Below, in pieces: positions 1-8,799 of a DNA stretch of 64,000 nucleotides (the stretch's first letter is position 1; every line of letters starts with the position of its first letter). The notes below the pieces were generated by a model. The model searched no databases, was not told the DNA's origin, and was given only the letters and a program-made list of their open reading frames with translations. The DNA is from Tenacibaculum sp. MAR_2009_124. Lineage in GTDB: Bacteria > Bacteroidota > Bacteroidia > Flavobacteriales > Flavobacteriaceae. The stretch covers positions 558,001-622,000 of the forward strand of contig NZ_FNSF01000005.1 in assembly GCF_900105455.1 (NCBI RefSeq). Reading direction: 5' to 3'. The translations under genes were made by a program, and so were the position numbers.

Positions 1-2
1 TT

Positions 3-1574
3 GAACTTGAAATAGAGATTACTCCAATTGACTTAGAAAGCGTAAGAGCTGATAATGTAAGTTTAGGAAATGGAATTTCTGAATATTGGCTGGGAGTATA
101 TAATAGTGGAAACTATAAAACCTTAGAATCTTCATTTTTAAGTCAACTAGGACTTGCAACAAACCTAAGAACTGTAGATGTTGAAGCGGCATCGGACGAT
201 TACCCTATTGATTCTATTTATTCTCTCGATGATGTAATTTTAAAACTACCATATACTTCAACAAGAAATGGTAATCATGACGATGGGTCTCCTAAATTTA
301 TTCTAGACTCATTATTAGGGAATCCTGATATTGCAACAAATATTAAAGTTTACAGAAACGGAACGTACTTAAATCTTCTAGATCCGAGTAATCCATCAGA
401 GTCAAATTCATATATGTCTAATGAGACTTATATTGAGGAAGAGTTATTGAATAATGATGCTTCTTTTAGTTTCAAGCCTGTTGACACAGACACTATGTAT
501 ACAATTACTAGAACTAGGACAACAGATTTTACAAGCAACGCTACTGAAACTTTCGACACCGAAGAAAAATTAAGTACAACAGGACCTTTTATAACTATTC
601 CTTTAGATAAAAATAGAATGAAAGAATTGTTTTGGGATAAATTTGGAGATTCTGAATTTACATCAACGCAAGAGTTCGCTAACTATTTCAGAGGTGTATA
701 TGTAAAAGCTGAAGGTACTGATGGTTCTTTATTACCATTTAACCTTTCTAGCAGTAACCCAGCTGCGGCCGTTGAATTTCACTATACAATATCAAGATTT
801 GAGAAAGAAGAAGGAAATGACAACCTAGTATATAAAGATACTATAGCATCAAAATATTCATTCCCTTTAAATGGAATCCGAAATGCTTCTTACAAAATGA
901 CACCAGCCAGTAACGCTATTCCAAATGATAATTTTGTTATTCAAGGAACAGCAGGAACCATGGCTCAAGTTAAAGTTTTGGGAGTAAACTTAGCCAAAAT
1001 AAGACAGAATGATCCTAATAATGCTATTTTGAAATATGAAGAGTTCGATAACAATCCTCAGGACGACTACTTGAGCTTAGAAGAATTAGCTACGGTTAGA
1101 GATACAGCAAATGACAGCTTTGGTCTTTTAATTAGTGACGCCGCTCTTACATTCTACATAAACCAAGCTATAAATACGGATAAAGATATTGTGCCTCAAC
1201 GTTTATTCATTTATACAAATGAAGATGACGACAGTGGTAACTCTTTACCTAAACACGTAATTGATGCTTACAGTGAAAGTCAGTTCTTCAATGGAAACTT
1301 AGTATCAACTGACGACGATCAACCAGAAAAATATACAATTAGAATTACCGACTACATATCTAACCTTCTTGATAGAAGCTCTACTAACTTTGCTCCTTTA
1401 ATTTTAAAGGCTTACAATAACCCAACTGATAATCCGTTTTTAACCGGTGCATTAAACACTAATGTATTTACCTACAATTGGAACCCTAGGGGTGTAACCT
1501 TATTAAATCAAAACGAATCTACACACGGAGCAAAAAAAGCAGTTTTGAAACTAACATATTCAGAAAAAAGATAA
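3..1574 (+). CDS. DUF4270 family protein, 5'-truncated by the window edge
   Basis: The reading frame is open from base 3 with no stop, so the gene starts to the left of the window; an internal ATG at 414 is not the likely start. About 523 residues are visible, rich in Asn, Asp, Ser and Thr as in secreted surface proteins. The segment with YWLGVYNSGNYKT and the beta-rich remainder resemble the DUF4270 family of Bacteroidota. In flavobacteria this family is commonly encoded directly upstream of glmS, as it is here (10 bp before the glmS ATG, so probably one transcript). The function is unknown; other members are exported lipoproteins, but the N-terminus that would show this is outside the window. 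The family call is from memory of the pattern and the synteny. Confidence 0.8.
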   Translation, partial: ELEIEITPIDLESVRADNVSLGNGISEYWLGVYNSGNYKTLESSFLSQLGLATNLRTVDVEAASDDYPIDSIYSLDDVILKLPYTSTRNGNHDDGSPKFILDSLLGNPDIATNIKVYRNGTYLNLLDPSNPSESNSYMSNETYIEEELLNNDASFSFKPVDTDTMYTITRTRTTDFTSNATETFDTEEKLSTTGPFITIPLDKNRMKELFWDKFGDSEFTSTQEFANYFRGVYVKAEGTDGSLLPFNLSSSNPAAAVEFHYTISRFEKEEGNDNLVYKDTIASKYSFPLNGIRNASYKMTPASNAIPNDNFVIQGTAGTMAQVKVLGVNLAKIRQNDPNNAILKYEEFDNNPQDDYLSLEELATVRDTANDSFGLLISDAALTFYINQAINTDKDIVPQRLFIYTNEDDDSGNSLPKHVIDAYSESQFFNGNLVSTDDDQPEKYTIRITDYISNLLDRSSTNFAPLILKAYNNPTDNPFLTGALNTNVFTYNWNPRGVTLLNQNESTHGAKKAVLKLTYSEKR

Positions 1575-1584
1575 AGAATTTATT

Positions 1585-3441
1585 ATGTGTGGTATTACAG
1601 GTTACATAGGCTACAGAGATGCCTACCCAATTGTAATTAATGGGTTAAAACGATTAGAATATCGAGGCTACGATAGTGCCGGAATTATGATGTATGATGG
1701 TGAAAACATACATCTCTCAAAAACCAAAGGAAAGGTGAGTGATCTTGAAAAGATCACGAACAAAGATGAACATCGAAAAACAGGAAACATAGGAATTGGT
1801 CATACCAGATGGGCTACTCATGGAGTCCCAAATGATTCCAATTCACATCCTCATTTTTCAGAATCTGGTGATTTAGTAATAGTACATAACGGTATTATTG
1901 AAAACTATGACACCATTAAAAAAGAATTAACTTCAAGAGGTTATACTTTTAAGAGTGATACCGATACCGAAGTTTTAATTAACCTTATTGAAGAGGTTAA
2001 AAAAAATGAAGGCTGTAAATTAGGAAAAGCAGTTCAATTAGCATTAAACAATGTAATTGGAGCTTACGCCATTGCAGTATTTGACAAAACTAAGCCAAAT
2101 GAACTTGTTGTAGCAAGACTTGGAAGTCCTATTGCTATTGGTGTAGGAAAAGAAAACAAAGAGTTTTTTATCGCCTCTGACGCTTCGCCTTTTATCGAGT
2201 TCACAAAAGATGCAATTTATTTAGAAGATGGCGAGTTAGCCATTATCAAAAGAGATAAAGGAATAAAAGTTCGTCAGATCGAAACCGACAAAGAAGTAGA
2301 TGCCGATATTCAAGAGTTACAATTAAATCTTGAACAAATTGAAAAAGGTGGTTTTGATCATTTCATGATTAAAGAAATACACGAGCAACCTAAAGCTATT
2401 TTAGACACCTACCGAGGCAGAATGCTTCCTAATGAAGGAATTATAAAAATGGCGGGAATTGACGATAATTTACCTAAGTTTTTAAATGCTGAAAGAATAA
2501 TTATTGTTGCCTGTGGTACTTCATGGCATGCTGGTTTAGTTGCGGAATATCTTTTCGAAGATATGGCAAGAATCCCTGTAGAAGTTGAATACGCTTCTGA
2601 ATTCAGATATAGAAATCCAGTCATTACGTCAAAAGACATTGTTATAGCAATATCTCAATCAGGAGAAACAGCAGATACCCTTGCCGCTATTAAATTAGCA
2701 AAATCGAAAGGAGCCTTTGTTTTTGGTGTATGTAATGTCGTTGGATCATCGATTGCAAGAGAAACTCATGCAGGTGCTTACACTCATGCTGGACCAGAAA
2801 TTGGAGTAGCATCAACAAAAGCATTTACTACCCAAATTACGGTACTTTCTTTAATTGCTTTAAAATTAGCTCAAGAAAAAGGTACACTATCAAAAACGGC
2901 AGTAAACAATTATCTACAAACACTTCAACAAATTCCTAAACAGATTGAGAAGTTATTAGAGATCGACCCTCTTGTTCAGCATATTTCAGAGGTTTATATG
3001 AATGCTACGAACTGTTTGTACTTAGGTCGAGGATTTAACTTTCCTGTTGCCTTAGAAGGTGCTTTAAAGCTTAAAGAGATCTCTTATATTCATGCTGAAG
3101 GATATCCGGCAGCAGAAATGAAACATGGACCTATTGCTTTAATTGATGAAAACATGCCTGTTTTTGTTATTGCCACGAACAAAGGGCATTACGAAAAAGT
3201 TGTTAGTAATATTCAAGAGATAAAATCTAGAAGTGGAAAAATAATTGCCATTGTTACTGAAGGTGACGTGACTGTAAAAGAAATTGCAGACCATGTTATT
3301 GAAATTCCAGAAACAGAAGAAGCTTTTACTCCACTACTTACTACAATACCTTTACAGTTATTGTCTTATCATATTGCTGTAATGTTAGGTAAAAACGTAG
3401 ATCAACCTAGAAACTTAGCTAAATCTGTTACTGTAGAGTAA
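1585..3441 (+). CDS. glmS: Glutamine--fructose-6-phosphate aminotransferase (isomerizing)
   Basis: Makes glucosamine-6-phosphate from fructose-6-phosphate and glutamine, the first committed step to UDP-GlcNAc for peptidoglycan and lipid A. The 618 residues match the family length. The protein begins MCGITGYIG, so after Met removal Cys is the N-terminal nucleophile of the class II glutaminase domain (about 1-230), which also carries HTRWATHG and the HNGIIEN segment. Two SIS sugar-isomerase domains follow (about 290-430 and 465-610), with SQSGETADT and the C-terminal PRNLAKSVTVE tail typical of GlmS. It follows the DUF4270 gene by 10 bp and ends at a bidirectional terminator. A cytoplasmic housekeeping enzyme with nothing unusual. 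Confidence 0.98.
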   Translation: MCGITGYIGYRDAYPIVINGLKRLEYRGYDSAGIMMYDGENIHLSKTKGKVSDLEKITNKDEHRKTGNIGIGHTRWATHGVPNDSNSHPHFSESGDLVIVHNGIIENYDTIKKELTSRGYTFKSDTDTEVLINLIEEVKKNEGCKLGKAVQLALNNVIGAYAIAVFDKTKPNELVVARLGSPIAIGVGKENKEFFIASDASPFIEFTKDAIYLEDGELAIIKRDKGIKVRQIETDKEVDADIQELQLNLEQIEKGGFDHFMIKEIHEQPKAILDTYRGRMLPNEGIIKMAGIDDNLPKFLNAERIIIVACGTSWHAGLVAEYLFEDMARIPVEVEYASEFRYRNPVITSKDIVIAISQSGETADTLAAIKLAKSKGAFVFGVCNVVGSSIARETHAGAYTHAGPEIGVASTKAFTTQITVLSLIALKLAQEKGTLSKTAVNNYLQTLQQIPKQIEKLLEIDPLVQHISEVYMNATNCLYLGRGFNFPVALEGALKLKEISYIHAEGYPAAEMKHGPIALIDENMPVFVIATNKGHYEKVVSNIQEIKSRSGKIIAIVTEGDVTVKEIADHVIEIPETEEAFTPLLTTIPLQLLSYHIAVMLGKNVDQPRNLAKSVTVE

Positions 3442-3465
3442 AGATTTTACTACATATTATATAAA

Positions 3466-3498
3466 AAGAAAGCTAGTTATCAATAACTAGCTTTTTTC
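3466..3498. terminator. Bidirectional intrinsic terminator between glmS and the EEP gene
   Basis: AGCTAGTTAT at 3471-3480 pairs with ATAACTAGCT at 3483-3492. An A-rich stretch lies on the left and a T-run on the right, so it can work in both directions for the converging genes. The stop codon of the minus-strand gene (3480-3482) lies inside the hairpin. Confidence 0.85.
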
Positions 3499-4448
3499 TT
3501 TTTTAATTTTATGTATACTGGAAAATGATCCGAAAAACCTCCCTCATACCATGGTCCTATAAACGTTCTAAAAGGACTTCCTTTTAACTTACCTTTATAG
3601 ACCCTCATCCAAGGTTTTTTAAATATTTTCGCTTCTATAAATCGTAAACTACTACTATCGTCAAAAAAGTTATTAGAAAGGATAATTTGATCAAACAGAT
3701 GCCACTTTCCGTAATACGTCAACGTCCCATTGTTCTCTTTATGTAATGCTTCCATTGGATTGTAAAACGTATCGTCCACTAAATACTCTTTCAAACTGCT
3801 CGATGTTGGGTTATCATTAAAATCACCCATTACTATAAACTTAGGCTCATGACGTTCTTCAGCTCTTATTCTTTCTATTGTTTCAGAAACCACTTTTGCC
3901 GCATTTACCCTTTTATACTCACTCTTTTCTTGTCCTTCAGCTCTTGAGGGCCAATGATTGACTATTACATACACCAAATCACCATGCAAAACGCCCTTAA
4001 CTACCAAAATATCTCGTGTATAATCAACAGATCCATCCTCATCCGAAATACCAACGTAAACAGATTCCGACGAAAGAACAGTAAACAATTTAGGATTATA
4101 AAGCAGCGCAACATCGATACCTCTTTCATCCGGTGATTCATAATGAATAAACCTATAATTATGTCTTATTAAATTTTTATGAGTAATTAAATCGCTTAAC
4201 ACTTTAGAGTTTTCAACTTCTACTAATCCAATCATAGCCGGGGCATGATAGGACTCATGTTCACCAATCATGGATAAGACCGATGTAATTTTCTTAATCT
4301 TCTGCCTATATTTACTTTTGTTCCATTTAAACTTACCACTCGGAGTAAAATCCCCGTCGTCTTTTCCTGAATCCTTAATAGTATCAAACAGATTCTCAAC
4401 ATTGTAAAACCCAACGGTGAGTGTATTTTTTAATTTATCCTTGCTCAT
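3480..4448 (-). CDS. Endonuclease/exonuclease/phosphatase-fold hydrolase
   Basis: 322 residues with no signal peptide. The motif order is that of the EEP (DNase I/exonuclease III-like) fold: GFYNVENLFD near the N-terminus, IGLVEVEN with the metal-binding Glu, VNHWPSR, VMGDFNDNP with the catalytic Asp/Asn pair, and GGFSDHFPVYIKL with the final Asp-His. The fold hydrolyses phosphodiester or phosphomonoester bonds; the substrate cannot be told from sequence. It lies convergent to glmS and shares its terminator. Members of this subfamily in Bacteroidota are usually annotated only as endonucleases, so I give no gene symbol. Confidence 0.9.
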   Translation of the reverse strand: MSKDKLKNTLTVGFYNVENLFDTIKDSGKDDGDFTPSGKFKWNKSKYRQKIKKITSVLSMIGEHESYHAPAMIGLVEVENSKVLSDLITHKNLIRHNYRFIHYESPDERGIDVALLYNPKLFTVLSSESVYVGISDEDGSVDYTRDILVVKGVLHGDLVYVIVNHWPSRAEGQEKSEYKRVNAAKVVSETIERIRAEERHEPKFIVMGDFNDNPTSSSLKEYLVDDTFYNPMEALHKENNGTLTYYGKWHLFDQIILSNNFFDDSSSLRFIEAKIFKKPWMRVYKGKLKGSPFRTFIGPWYEGGFSDHFPVYIKLKKKKASY

Positions 4449-4768
4449 TTCAGTATTAACCTACTTTAATTTACTAATATTTAACAACCTATAACTTACT
4501 CCTAACATAGAACATTAACAATTATACATTAAGCCACTTATAAAAACTTTGAATATATAAAATTTAAAAGCTATAACTTCATTTCTTTTAAAAAAGCACC
4601 CCGTTATTCTGAAAACTACCAATATTAAGTATATGTAAACGCAATAAAGAACACTACATAAAACACTATTAGACAATGTTTTAATAACACAAAACAAAAC
4701 AAATAACCCACATAAAACTATTATTTTTACATCAGTAAAACACCAAGTTATAATCAAAACATAAAAAG
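4449..4768. other. Intergenic region between divergent genes, no gene recognised
   Basis: 320 bp, very AT-rich. It must hold the promoters of the divergent EEP hydrolase and small exported protein genes. No exact TAnnTTTG box was found. The minus-strand open frames here lack any family resemblance and look like low-complexity shadows. Confidence 0.6.
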
Positions 4769-5089
4769 ATGAGAAAGCTAGTTTTATTCGTATTATTTGC
4801 AATGATTAACATTTCAGTATTTGCAATCAATGAAAAACCAACTAAACAGGAAATTAGAACCACAATTGTAAAGTTGTTAGGAAAGACAGACTTTAAAATT
4901 AAAAAAGAACTTAAAACAACCGTTGAGTTCATTATCAATAAAAAAGGTGAGTTAGTTATTTTAGACATTACTTGCTCTAATCCTTTGATCTGCGAGTTTA
5001 TAAAAAACAAACTTAATTACAAGAAAGTACACAGCAATAGTACTGATGTACAATTCTTTAAAATGCCTTTAAGAATTCTTAAAAGCTAA
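4769..5089 (+). CDS. Small exported protein of unknown function
   Basis: 106 residues. The first ~20 (MRKLVLFVLFAMINISVFA) form a clear Sec signal peptide ending at Ala. The mature part holds TVEFIINKKGELVILDITC and ends FKMPLRILKS. It looks like a small beta-alpha-beta domain similar in texture to the TonB C-terminal fold, and similar short exported proteins are frequent in flavobacteria. Function unknown. It stands alone, divergent from the EEP gene, and is closed by a terminator 20 bp downstream. Confidence 0.75.
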   Translation: MRKLVLFVLFAMINISVFAINEKPTKQEIRTTIVKLLGKTDFKIKKELKTTVEFIINKKGELVILDITCSNPLICEFIKNKLNYKKVHSNSTDVQFFKMPLRILKS

Positions 5090-5108
5090 ACCTTCGTTCT
5101 GTGTAGTT

Positions 5109-5137
5109 AAAAGCCTTGCTTTCAGCAGGGCTTTTTT
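5109..5137 (+). terminator. Intrinsic terminator after the small exported protein gene
   Basis: AAGCCTTGCT (5111-5120), loop TTC, then AGCAGGGCTT (one G-T wobble), followed by a run of T. Confidence 0.85.
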
Positions 5138-5309
5138 GGTTTTACCCGTCGACTCATAACATGCTCAATTATAAAAAAGGCGTGCACTTTTTCCCGATAA
5201 ATAGTACTGGCTTCAATTCATATCTCTATCTAAAGACCAACTATAAATAATCATACTTGAAAAGTACTACAACGCATAGTTCAGCCCTTAAAGAACCGTC
5301 AGAATTTTG

Positions 5310-5317
5310 TACTTTTG
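5310..5317 (+). promoter_or_regulatory. -7 box of the hflX promoter
   Basis: TACTTTTG matches the Bacteroidota -7 consensus TAnnTTTG. It ends only 7 nt before the ATG at 5325, so the transcript probably begins at or next to the start codon. It also lies inside the 5' extension from the upstream ATG at 5307, which argues for the 5325 start. Confidence 0.7.
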
Positions 5318-5324
5318 CCACCGT

Positions 5325-6521
5325 ATGATAGAAACCAGAGAATCCATTTCGGAACGAGTAGTATTAATTGGTATTATTACTCAACATCAAGACGAGAAAC
5401 AATCGGAAGAATATTTAGATGAGCTAGAATTTCTTACCCTTACTGCTGGTGGTAAAACAGCGAAGCGATTTGTTCAAAAACTCGACAGGCCGAATCCAAA
5501 AACGTTTCTCGGGACTGGAAAGTTAGATGATGTTAAGGCATATATCGAATCTCATGACATTGGTACCGCTATCTTCGATGATGAACTTTCACCAGCTCAA
5601 TTACGAAATATTGAACGCATTTTAGATTGTAAGATTTTAGATCGAACAAATCTTATTCTCGATATTTTTGCCAATCGCGCTCAAACGAGTTCTGCCAAAG
5701 CTCAAGTAGAACTTGCTCAATATCAATATTTATTACCTCGATTAACACGAATGTGGACTCACTTAGATAAGCAAAAAGGTGGTATTGGTATGCGTGGTCC
5801 TGGTGAAACGGAAATTGAAACTGACCGTCGTATCATTAGAGATAAAATTACGCTATTAAAGAAAAAACTTGCGACTATTGATAAGCAAATGTCAGTTCAA
5901 CGAAAAAATCGTGGAAAAATGGTTCGTGTTGCACTTGTTGGCTATACCAATGTAGGTAAATCAACATTGATGAATGTTGTAAGTAAAAGTGACGTTTTTG
6001 CCGAAAACAAGCTCTTCGCAACACTCGATACTACGGTAAGAAAAGTGGTTATTAAAAATATTCCATTTCTAATGACAGATACTGTTGGTTTTATCAGAAA
6101 ACTTCCAACGCAATTAGTAGAATCCTTTAAATCCACATTGGACGAAGTTAGAGAGGCGGATTTACTATTGCATGTAGTTGACATATCTCATCCGAATTTT
6201 GAAGACCACATTTCCTCTGTAAATAATATACTTGATGAAATAGACAGTGCTGACAAACCAACTGTGATGGTATTCAACAAAATTGATGCATATACGCATA
6301 AAACCATAGAAGAAGATGATTTAGTTACAGAGAAAACAAAAGAACACTATTCTTTAGATGATTGGAAGAAAACATGGATGAACGATATAGAAACGCAGAA
6401 TATTTTTATCTCAGCGCTAAACAAAAGTAACCTAGAAGAGTTTCGAGAAAAAGTATACGATGAAGTTAAAAAAATACATGTACAACGCTTCCCGTATAAC
6501 GATTTCTTATACTATGAATAA
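5325..6521 (+). CDS. hflX: GTPase HflX
   Basis: A ribosome-associated GTPase that splits stalled or stress-inactivated 70S ribosomes. 398 residues from the ATG at 5325; an in-frame ATG at 5307 overlaps the -7 box and is rejected. The N-terminal HflX domain has TAGGKTAKRF and GTGKLDDVK. A coiled-coil linker contains the family signature GGIGMRGPGETEIETDRR. The G domain carries the P-loop VGYTNVGKST (G1), DTVGFIRKLP (G3), NKID (G4) and ISAL (G5). Its C-terminus is acidic and short. It is transcribed alone from its own promoter; upstream is a terminator and 187 bp without a gene. Confidence 0.97.
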   Translation: MIETRESISERVVLIGIITQHQDEKQSEEYLDELEFLTLTAGGKTAKRFVQKLDRPNPKTFLGTGKLDDVKAYIESHDIGTAIFDDELSPAQLRNIERILDCKILDRTNLILDIFANRAQTSSAKAQVELAQYQYLLPRLTRMWTHLDKQKGGIGMRGPGETEIETDRRIIRDKITLLKKKLATIDKQMSVQRKNRGKMVRVALVGYTNVGKSTLMNVVSKSDVFAENKLFATLDTTVRKVVIKNIPFLMTDTVGFIRKLPTQLVESFKSTLDEVREADLLLHVVDISHPNFEDHISSVNNILDEIDSADKPTVMVFNKIDAYTHKTIEEDDLVTEKTKEHYSLDDWKKTWMNDIETQNIFISALNKSNLEEFREKVYDEVKKIHVQRFPYNDFLYYE

Positions 6522-6662
6522 CAATATTTTACCATTTCTAAATGATTAGTTAACCAAAATAGAACAGTTTATATTGCTTATTCCCTTTTTTTTTGTTAAC
6601 TTTAAATTCGAATAGTACAAAATATTATTCACTAGTTATTAACACTTTAATTCCCCCTAAAG

Positions 6663-6758
6663 ATGAAAAAAACGTACATTATACCACAAGTCAGAATTTT
6701 CAATTCTATTGTACTTACAGAAAGTAGCTATAACGCTTCAAGTAATTATGCTGTTTAA
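6663..6758 (+). CDS. 31-residue peptide gene
   Basis: ATG at 6663 and TAA at 6756-6758, reading MKKTYIIPQVRIFNSIVLTE and ending SSYNASSNYAV. Very short MKKxYxxP-type peptides are common in Bacteroidota genomes and mostly unannotated. A run of five C ends 5 nt before the ATG, as in four other genes of this window. An upstream TAAATTCG (6603-6610) is one base from the -7 consensus. No function is known; the peptide is not clearly a signal peptide and has no double-glycine site. It could be a chance frame, but the start context makes a real small gene plausible. Confidence 0.4.
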   Translation: MKKTYIIPQVRIFNSIVLTESSYNASSNYAV

Positions 6759-6884
6759 TTATTAATTTTCCTGCGTAATAGTTAACACACCGCCAACTAC
6801 ATTTTTAAGTGCATTCAATTAGAGTTATTTTAATTCTCTAATGTATTCACAGCTCTATTACTTAGGAAGCAAAAGATAAGCATC

Positions 6885-7601
6885 ATGAGAAAGCTAGCTA
6901 TATTCTTGCAATTTGTACTAATGGTTCAGATCGCAGTTTCTCAAGAAGTCTGCGAAACTAAAGAAACCATTGAAAACGACAATGATATCTCAAGTATTAC
7001 CAAGTGCTCAGTTACTGGTAAGCTAAATGATAATGGCACTAACTCAAAGTCGAAAGTTACTGTTGTGTCTTCAAGAAGCCGTCAAAAAAGACGTTCGAAT
7101 GAAACAAAACAACGATTTAACAACCACGTTAGTAAACAAGCTAAAATAAACGATAGTATTCAGCAATTAAAACTGAATCATGTGCATGAAAACATCACAG
7201 CTATTAATACTGCCTTGGAAGAAAAACTCCTGAACGAACAGGTATCGTTCAATGATGTTGAGTACATTCCACAGTTTAGAAATTGCTCTGAAGATTTAGA
7301 TGTATTTGAATGTTTCAATTATGAAATGCAAAAGCATTTAATAGACAATATCATTTACCCGGAAAAAGCACTTAAAAAAAGAATTGAAGGTGATGTTTGG
7401 GTGAGCTTCATAATCACAAAATCAGGAGAAATAAAAAATATCATTGCTACTGGTCCTGAGAATAGTGAAATGTTGAAAAAAGAAGCGATTAGGGTTATAT
7501 CAATTCTTCCTTCATTTATACCTGGAAAACAAAATAACCAAAATGTAAACGTTACCTATACTTTTCCAATTAGTTTTAATTTGGACAACGTATTCGAATA
7601 A
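6885..7601 (+). CDS. Exported TonB C-terminal-domain protein (first of a pair)
   Basis: 238 residues. A signal peptide of ~19 residues (FLQFVLMVQIAVSQ) precedes QEVCETKE and SITKCSV, which supply two cysteines. A basic, flexible stretch (SRQKRRSNETKQRF) follows. The last ~95 residues form a TonB C-terminal domain: YPEKALKKRIEGDVWVSFII, then ITKSGEIKNI, ending with a hydrophobic beta strand. Classical TonB has an uncleaved N-terminal anchor and a Pro-rich spacer; here the N-terminus looks like a cleavable signal and the spacer is short. It probably acts in the periplasm on a TonB-dependent receptor, by inference from family and from the receptor gene 1.2 kb downstream. It is paralogous to the next gene. 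Confidence 0.85.
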   Translation: MRKLAIFLQFVLMVQIAVSQEVCETKETIENDNDISSITKCSVTGKLNDNGTNSKSKVTVVSSRSRQKRRSNETKQRFNNHVSKQAKINDSIQQLKLNHVHENITAINTALEEKLLNEQVSFNDVEYIPQFRNCSEDLDVFECFNYEMQKHLIDNIIYPEKALKKRIEGDVWVSFIITKSGEIKNIIATGPENSEMLKKEAIRVISILPSFIPGKQNNQNVNVTYTFPISFNLDNVFE

Positions 7602-7707
7602 CATAGCATGTAAAAAATAAATAAGATATCATATTTGACGTTTTCACAATCCTAAACACTAATAAAATGGCATAAATAAGGCCGTAATTTTATCCCTATT
7701 GCAAAAA

Positions 7708-7737
7708 ATGCAAAAAAAATTCATGTTTTTTTTGCAT
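7708..7737. repeat. Perfect inverted repeat, possible terminator
   Basis: ATGC plus eight A (7708-7719), a six-base spacer TTCATG, then eight T plus GCAT (7726-7737). All 12 bases of each arm pair. It lies about 105 bp after the first TonB-C gene. The stem is almost all A-T, so it would be a weak terminator; a protein-binding or structural role is also possible. Confidence 0.5.
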
Positions 7738-7899
7738 ATTCATAATTCACTTCAAATTTCGCATGACCTCATTATTTCTCAGGGCTTAACGAAACATTCA
7801 CTTCTCAAACGACAAGAGTTTTTACCATAAAACCAACTCAAAAGTCGTCAATATTCGACTAAAAAAAACCAAGTTCGTTTTTTATACTCTTTTTTTTTA

Positions 7900-7907
7900 T
7901 ACTTTTG
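7900..7907 (+). promoter_or_regulatory. -7 box of the TonB-C/TonB receptor operon
   Basis: TACTTTTG fits TAnnTTTG. It sits 65 bp upstream of the ATG at 7973, which leaves room for an untranslated leader. No clear -33 TTTG at the right spacing is seen. Confidence 0.65.
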
Positions 7908-7972
7908 CGGCAAGAAAAACTACTAACCCGCTAAAATACAGTTGAATAATAATTTTTCTTAACCCCTTATAA

Positions 7973-8764
7973 ATGAAAAGAATAATTGTATTGATAGTAT
8001 TATTAATATTATCATTAGAAACTTCTGCACAGGAAGTTTGTGAGACCCCTAAAGAAGATGCTGCTGATTTAAACAGTATTACCAAATGTTCGATTAAACC
8101 TTCGAAAAATTCGAAGAACAAAAGATCGAGACAAATTACTGTAAAAGTATCAGCTAGTAAACGTTTCCTTAAGAAACGAGAAACTATAAAAAAACAAAAA
8201 TCCTCAGGCCTTGGTAATTTAAGTACCGCTGGAGTTTCTAGTTTAAACACTACTGGTCAAGGAATAGAAAACAACCAAATAGCAACTTCGTCATTAGCAA
8301 ACGAAGAAACCACTGCTATAAGTTCAAGTGAATCTAAGTCTAAAAACTTAAAAAACAATCTAGAATCATTAACTGAAAAGTTATCTAGGGAGGAAGTTAA
8401 AAAAGCAGAGCGTTTTAGCACTGTTGGAGAACTACCTTCTTTTGACGCATGTGATGGATCTAGTGACGATGAGCGATTAGACTGTTTCAATTTAGAAATG
8501 ATAAAACATATTCAAAAGCACTTCCGTTATCCTAGTGAGGCCGTACGCGGTCAAATAGAAGGTGAAGTTTGGGTTCGTTTTATTATTGATAAAAACGGTT
8601 ATGTCAAAAACATTAAAACTTTAGGTCCTAAAGGAGGAGAACTTCTAAATGAGGAGGCGAAAAGAGTAGTTACTAAACTACCTCGTTTTGCTCCTGCAAA
8701 GAAAAACGGAAGATCTGTATCTGTTAAATATGGTTTCCCTATTAACTTCTCTCTCGAAGAATAA
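7973..8764 (+). CDS. Exported TonB C-terminal-domain protein (second of a pair)
   Basis: 263 residues, paralogous to the gene at 6885. Signal peptide to about residue 20 (LLILSLETSAQ), then EVCETPKE and SITKCSIK with the same two cysteines. A Lys/Arg-rich stretch (KNKRSRQITVKVSASKRF) is followed by a Ser/Thr/Gly-rich linker and a second Cys pair (SFDACDG, LDCFN). The C-terminal TonB fold is RYPSEAVRGQIEGEVWVRFI, then IDKNGYVKNIKTLGPKGG. It is 35 bp upstream of the TonB-dependent receptor and shares its promoter. The natural inference is that it serves this receptor, perhaps as a dedicated partner rather than the general TonB. No transmembrane anchor other than the signal peptide is visible. 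Confidence 0.88.
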   Translation: MKRIIVLIVLLILSLETSAQEVCETPKEDAADLNSITKCSIKPSKNSKNKRSRQITVKVSASKRFLKKRETIKKQKSSGLGNLSTAGVSSLNTTGQGIENNQIATSSLANEETTAISSSESKSKNLKNNLESLTEKLSREEVKKAERFSTVGELPSFDACDGSSDDERLDCFNLEMIKHIQKHFRYPSEAVRGQIEGEVWVRFIIDKNGYVKNIKTLGPKGGELLNEEAKRVVTKLPRFAPAKKNGRSVSVKYGFPINFSLEE

Positions 8765-8799
8765 ATCAATAATTACGCACATATTAAAAACCCCAGAAA

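Larger units (their letters stand above)
7602..7972. other. Intergenic region between the two TonB-C genes
   Basis: 371 bp without a convincing gene. It contains a perfect 12-bp inverted repeat (7708-7737) and, near its right end, a -7 box for the following gene (7900-7907). The stretch between is AT-rich with several long A and T runs. Confidence 0.7.

Noticed and set aside
4515..5010. Minus-strand hydrophobic frames over the small exported protein gene and its upstream gap
   Set aside because: Low-complexity, overlap a well-supported signal-peptide gene on the other strand, and have no recognisable domain.
5161..5250. A 29-codon open frame (MLNYKKGVHFFP...) between the small exported protein gene and hflX
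   Set aside because: No signal peptide, no family look, no promoter or leader feature in front of it; likely chance in AT-rich DNA.
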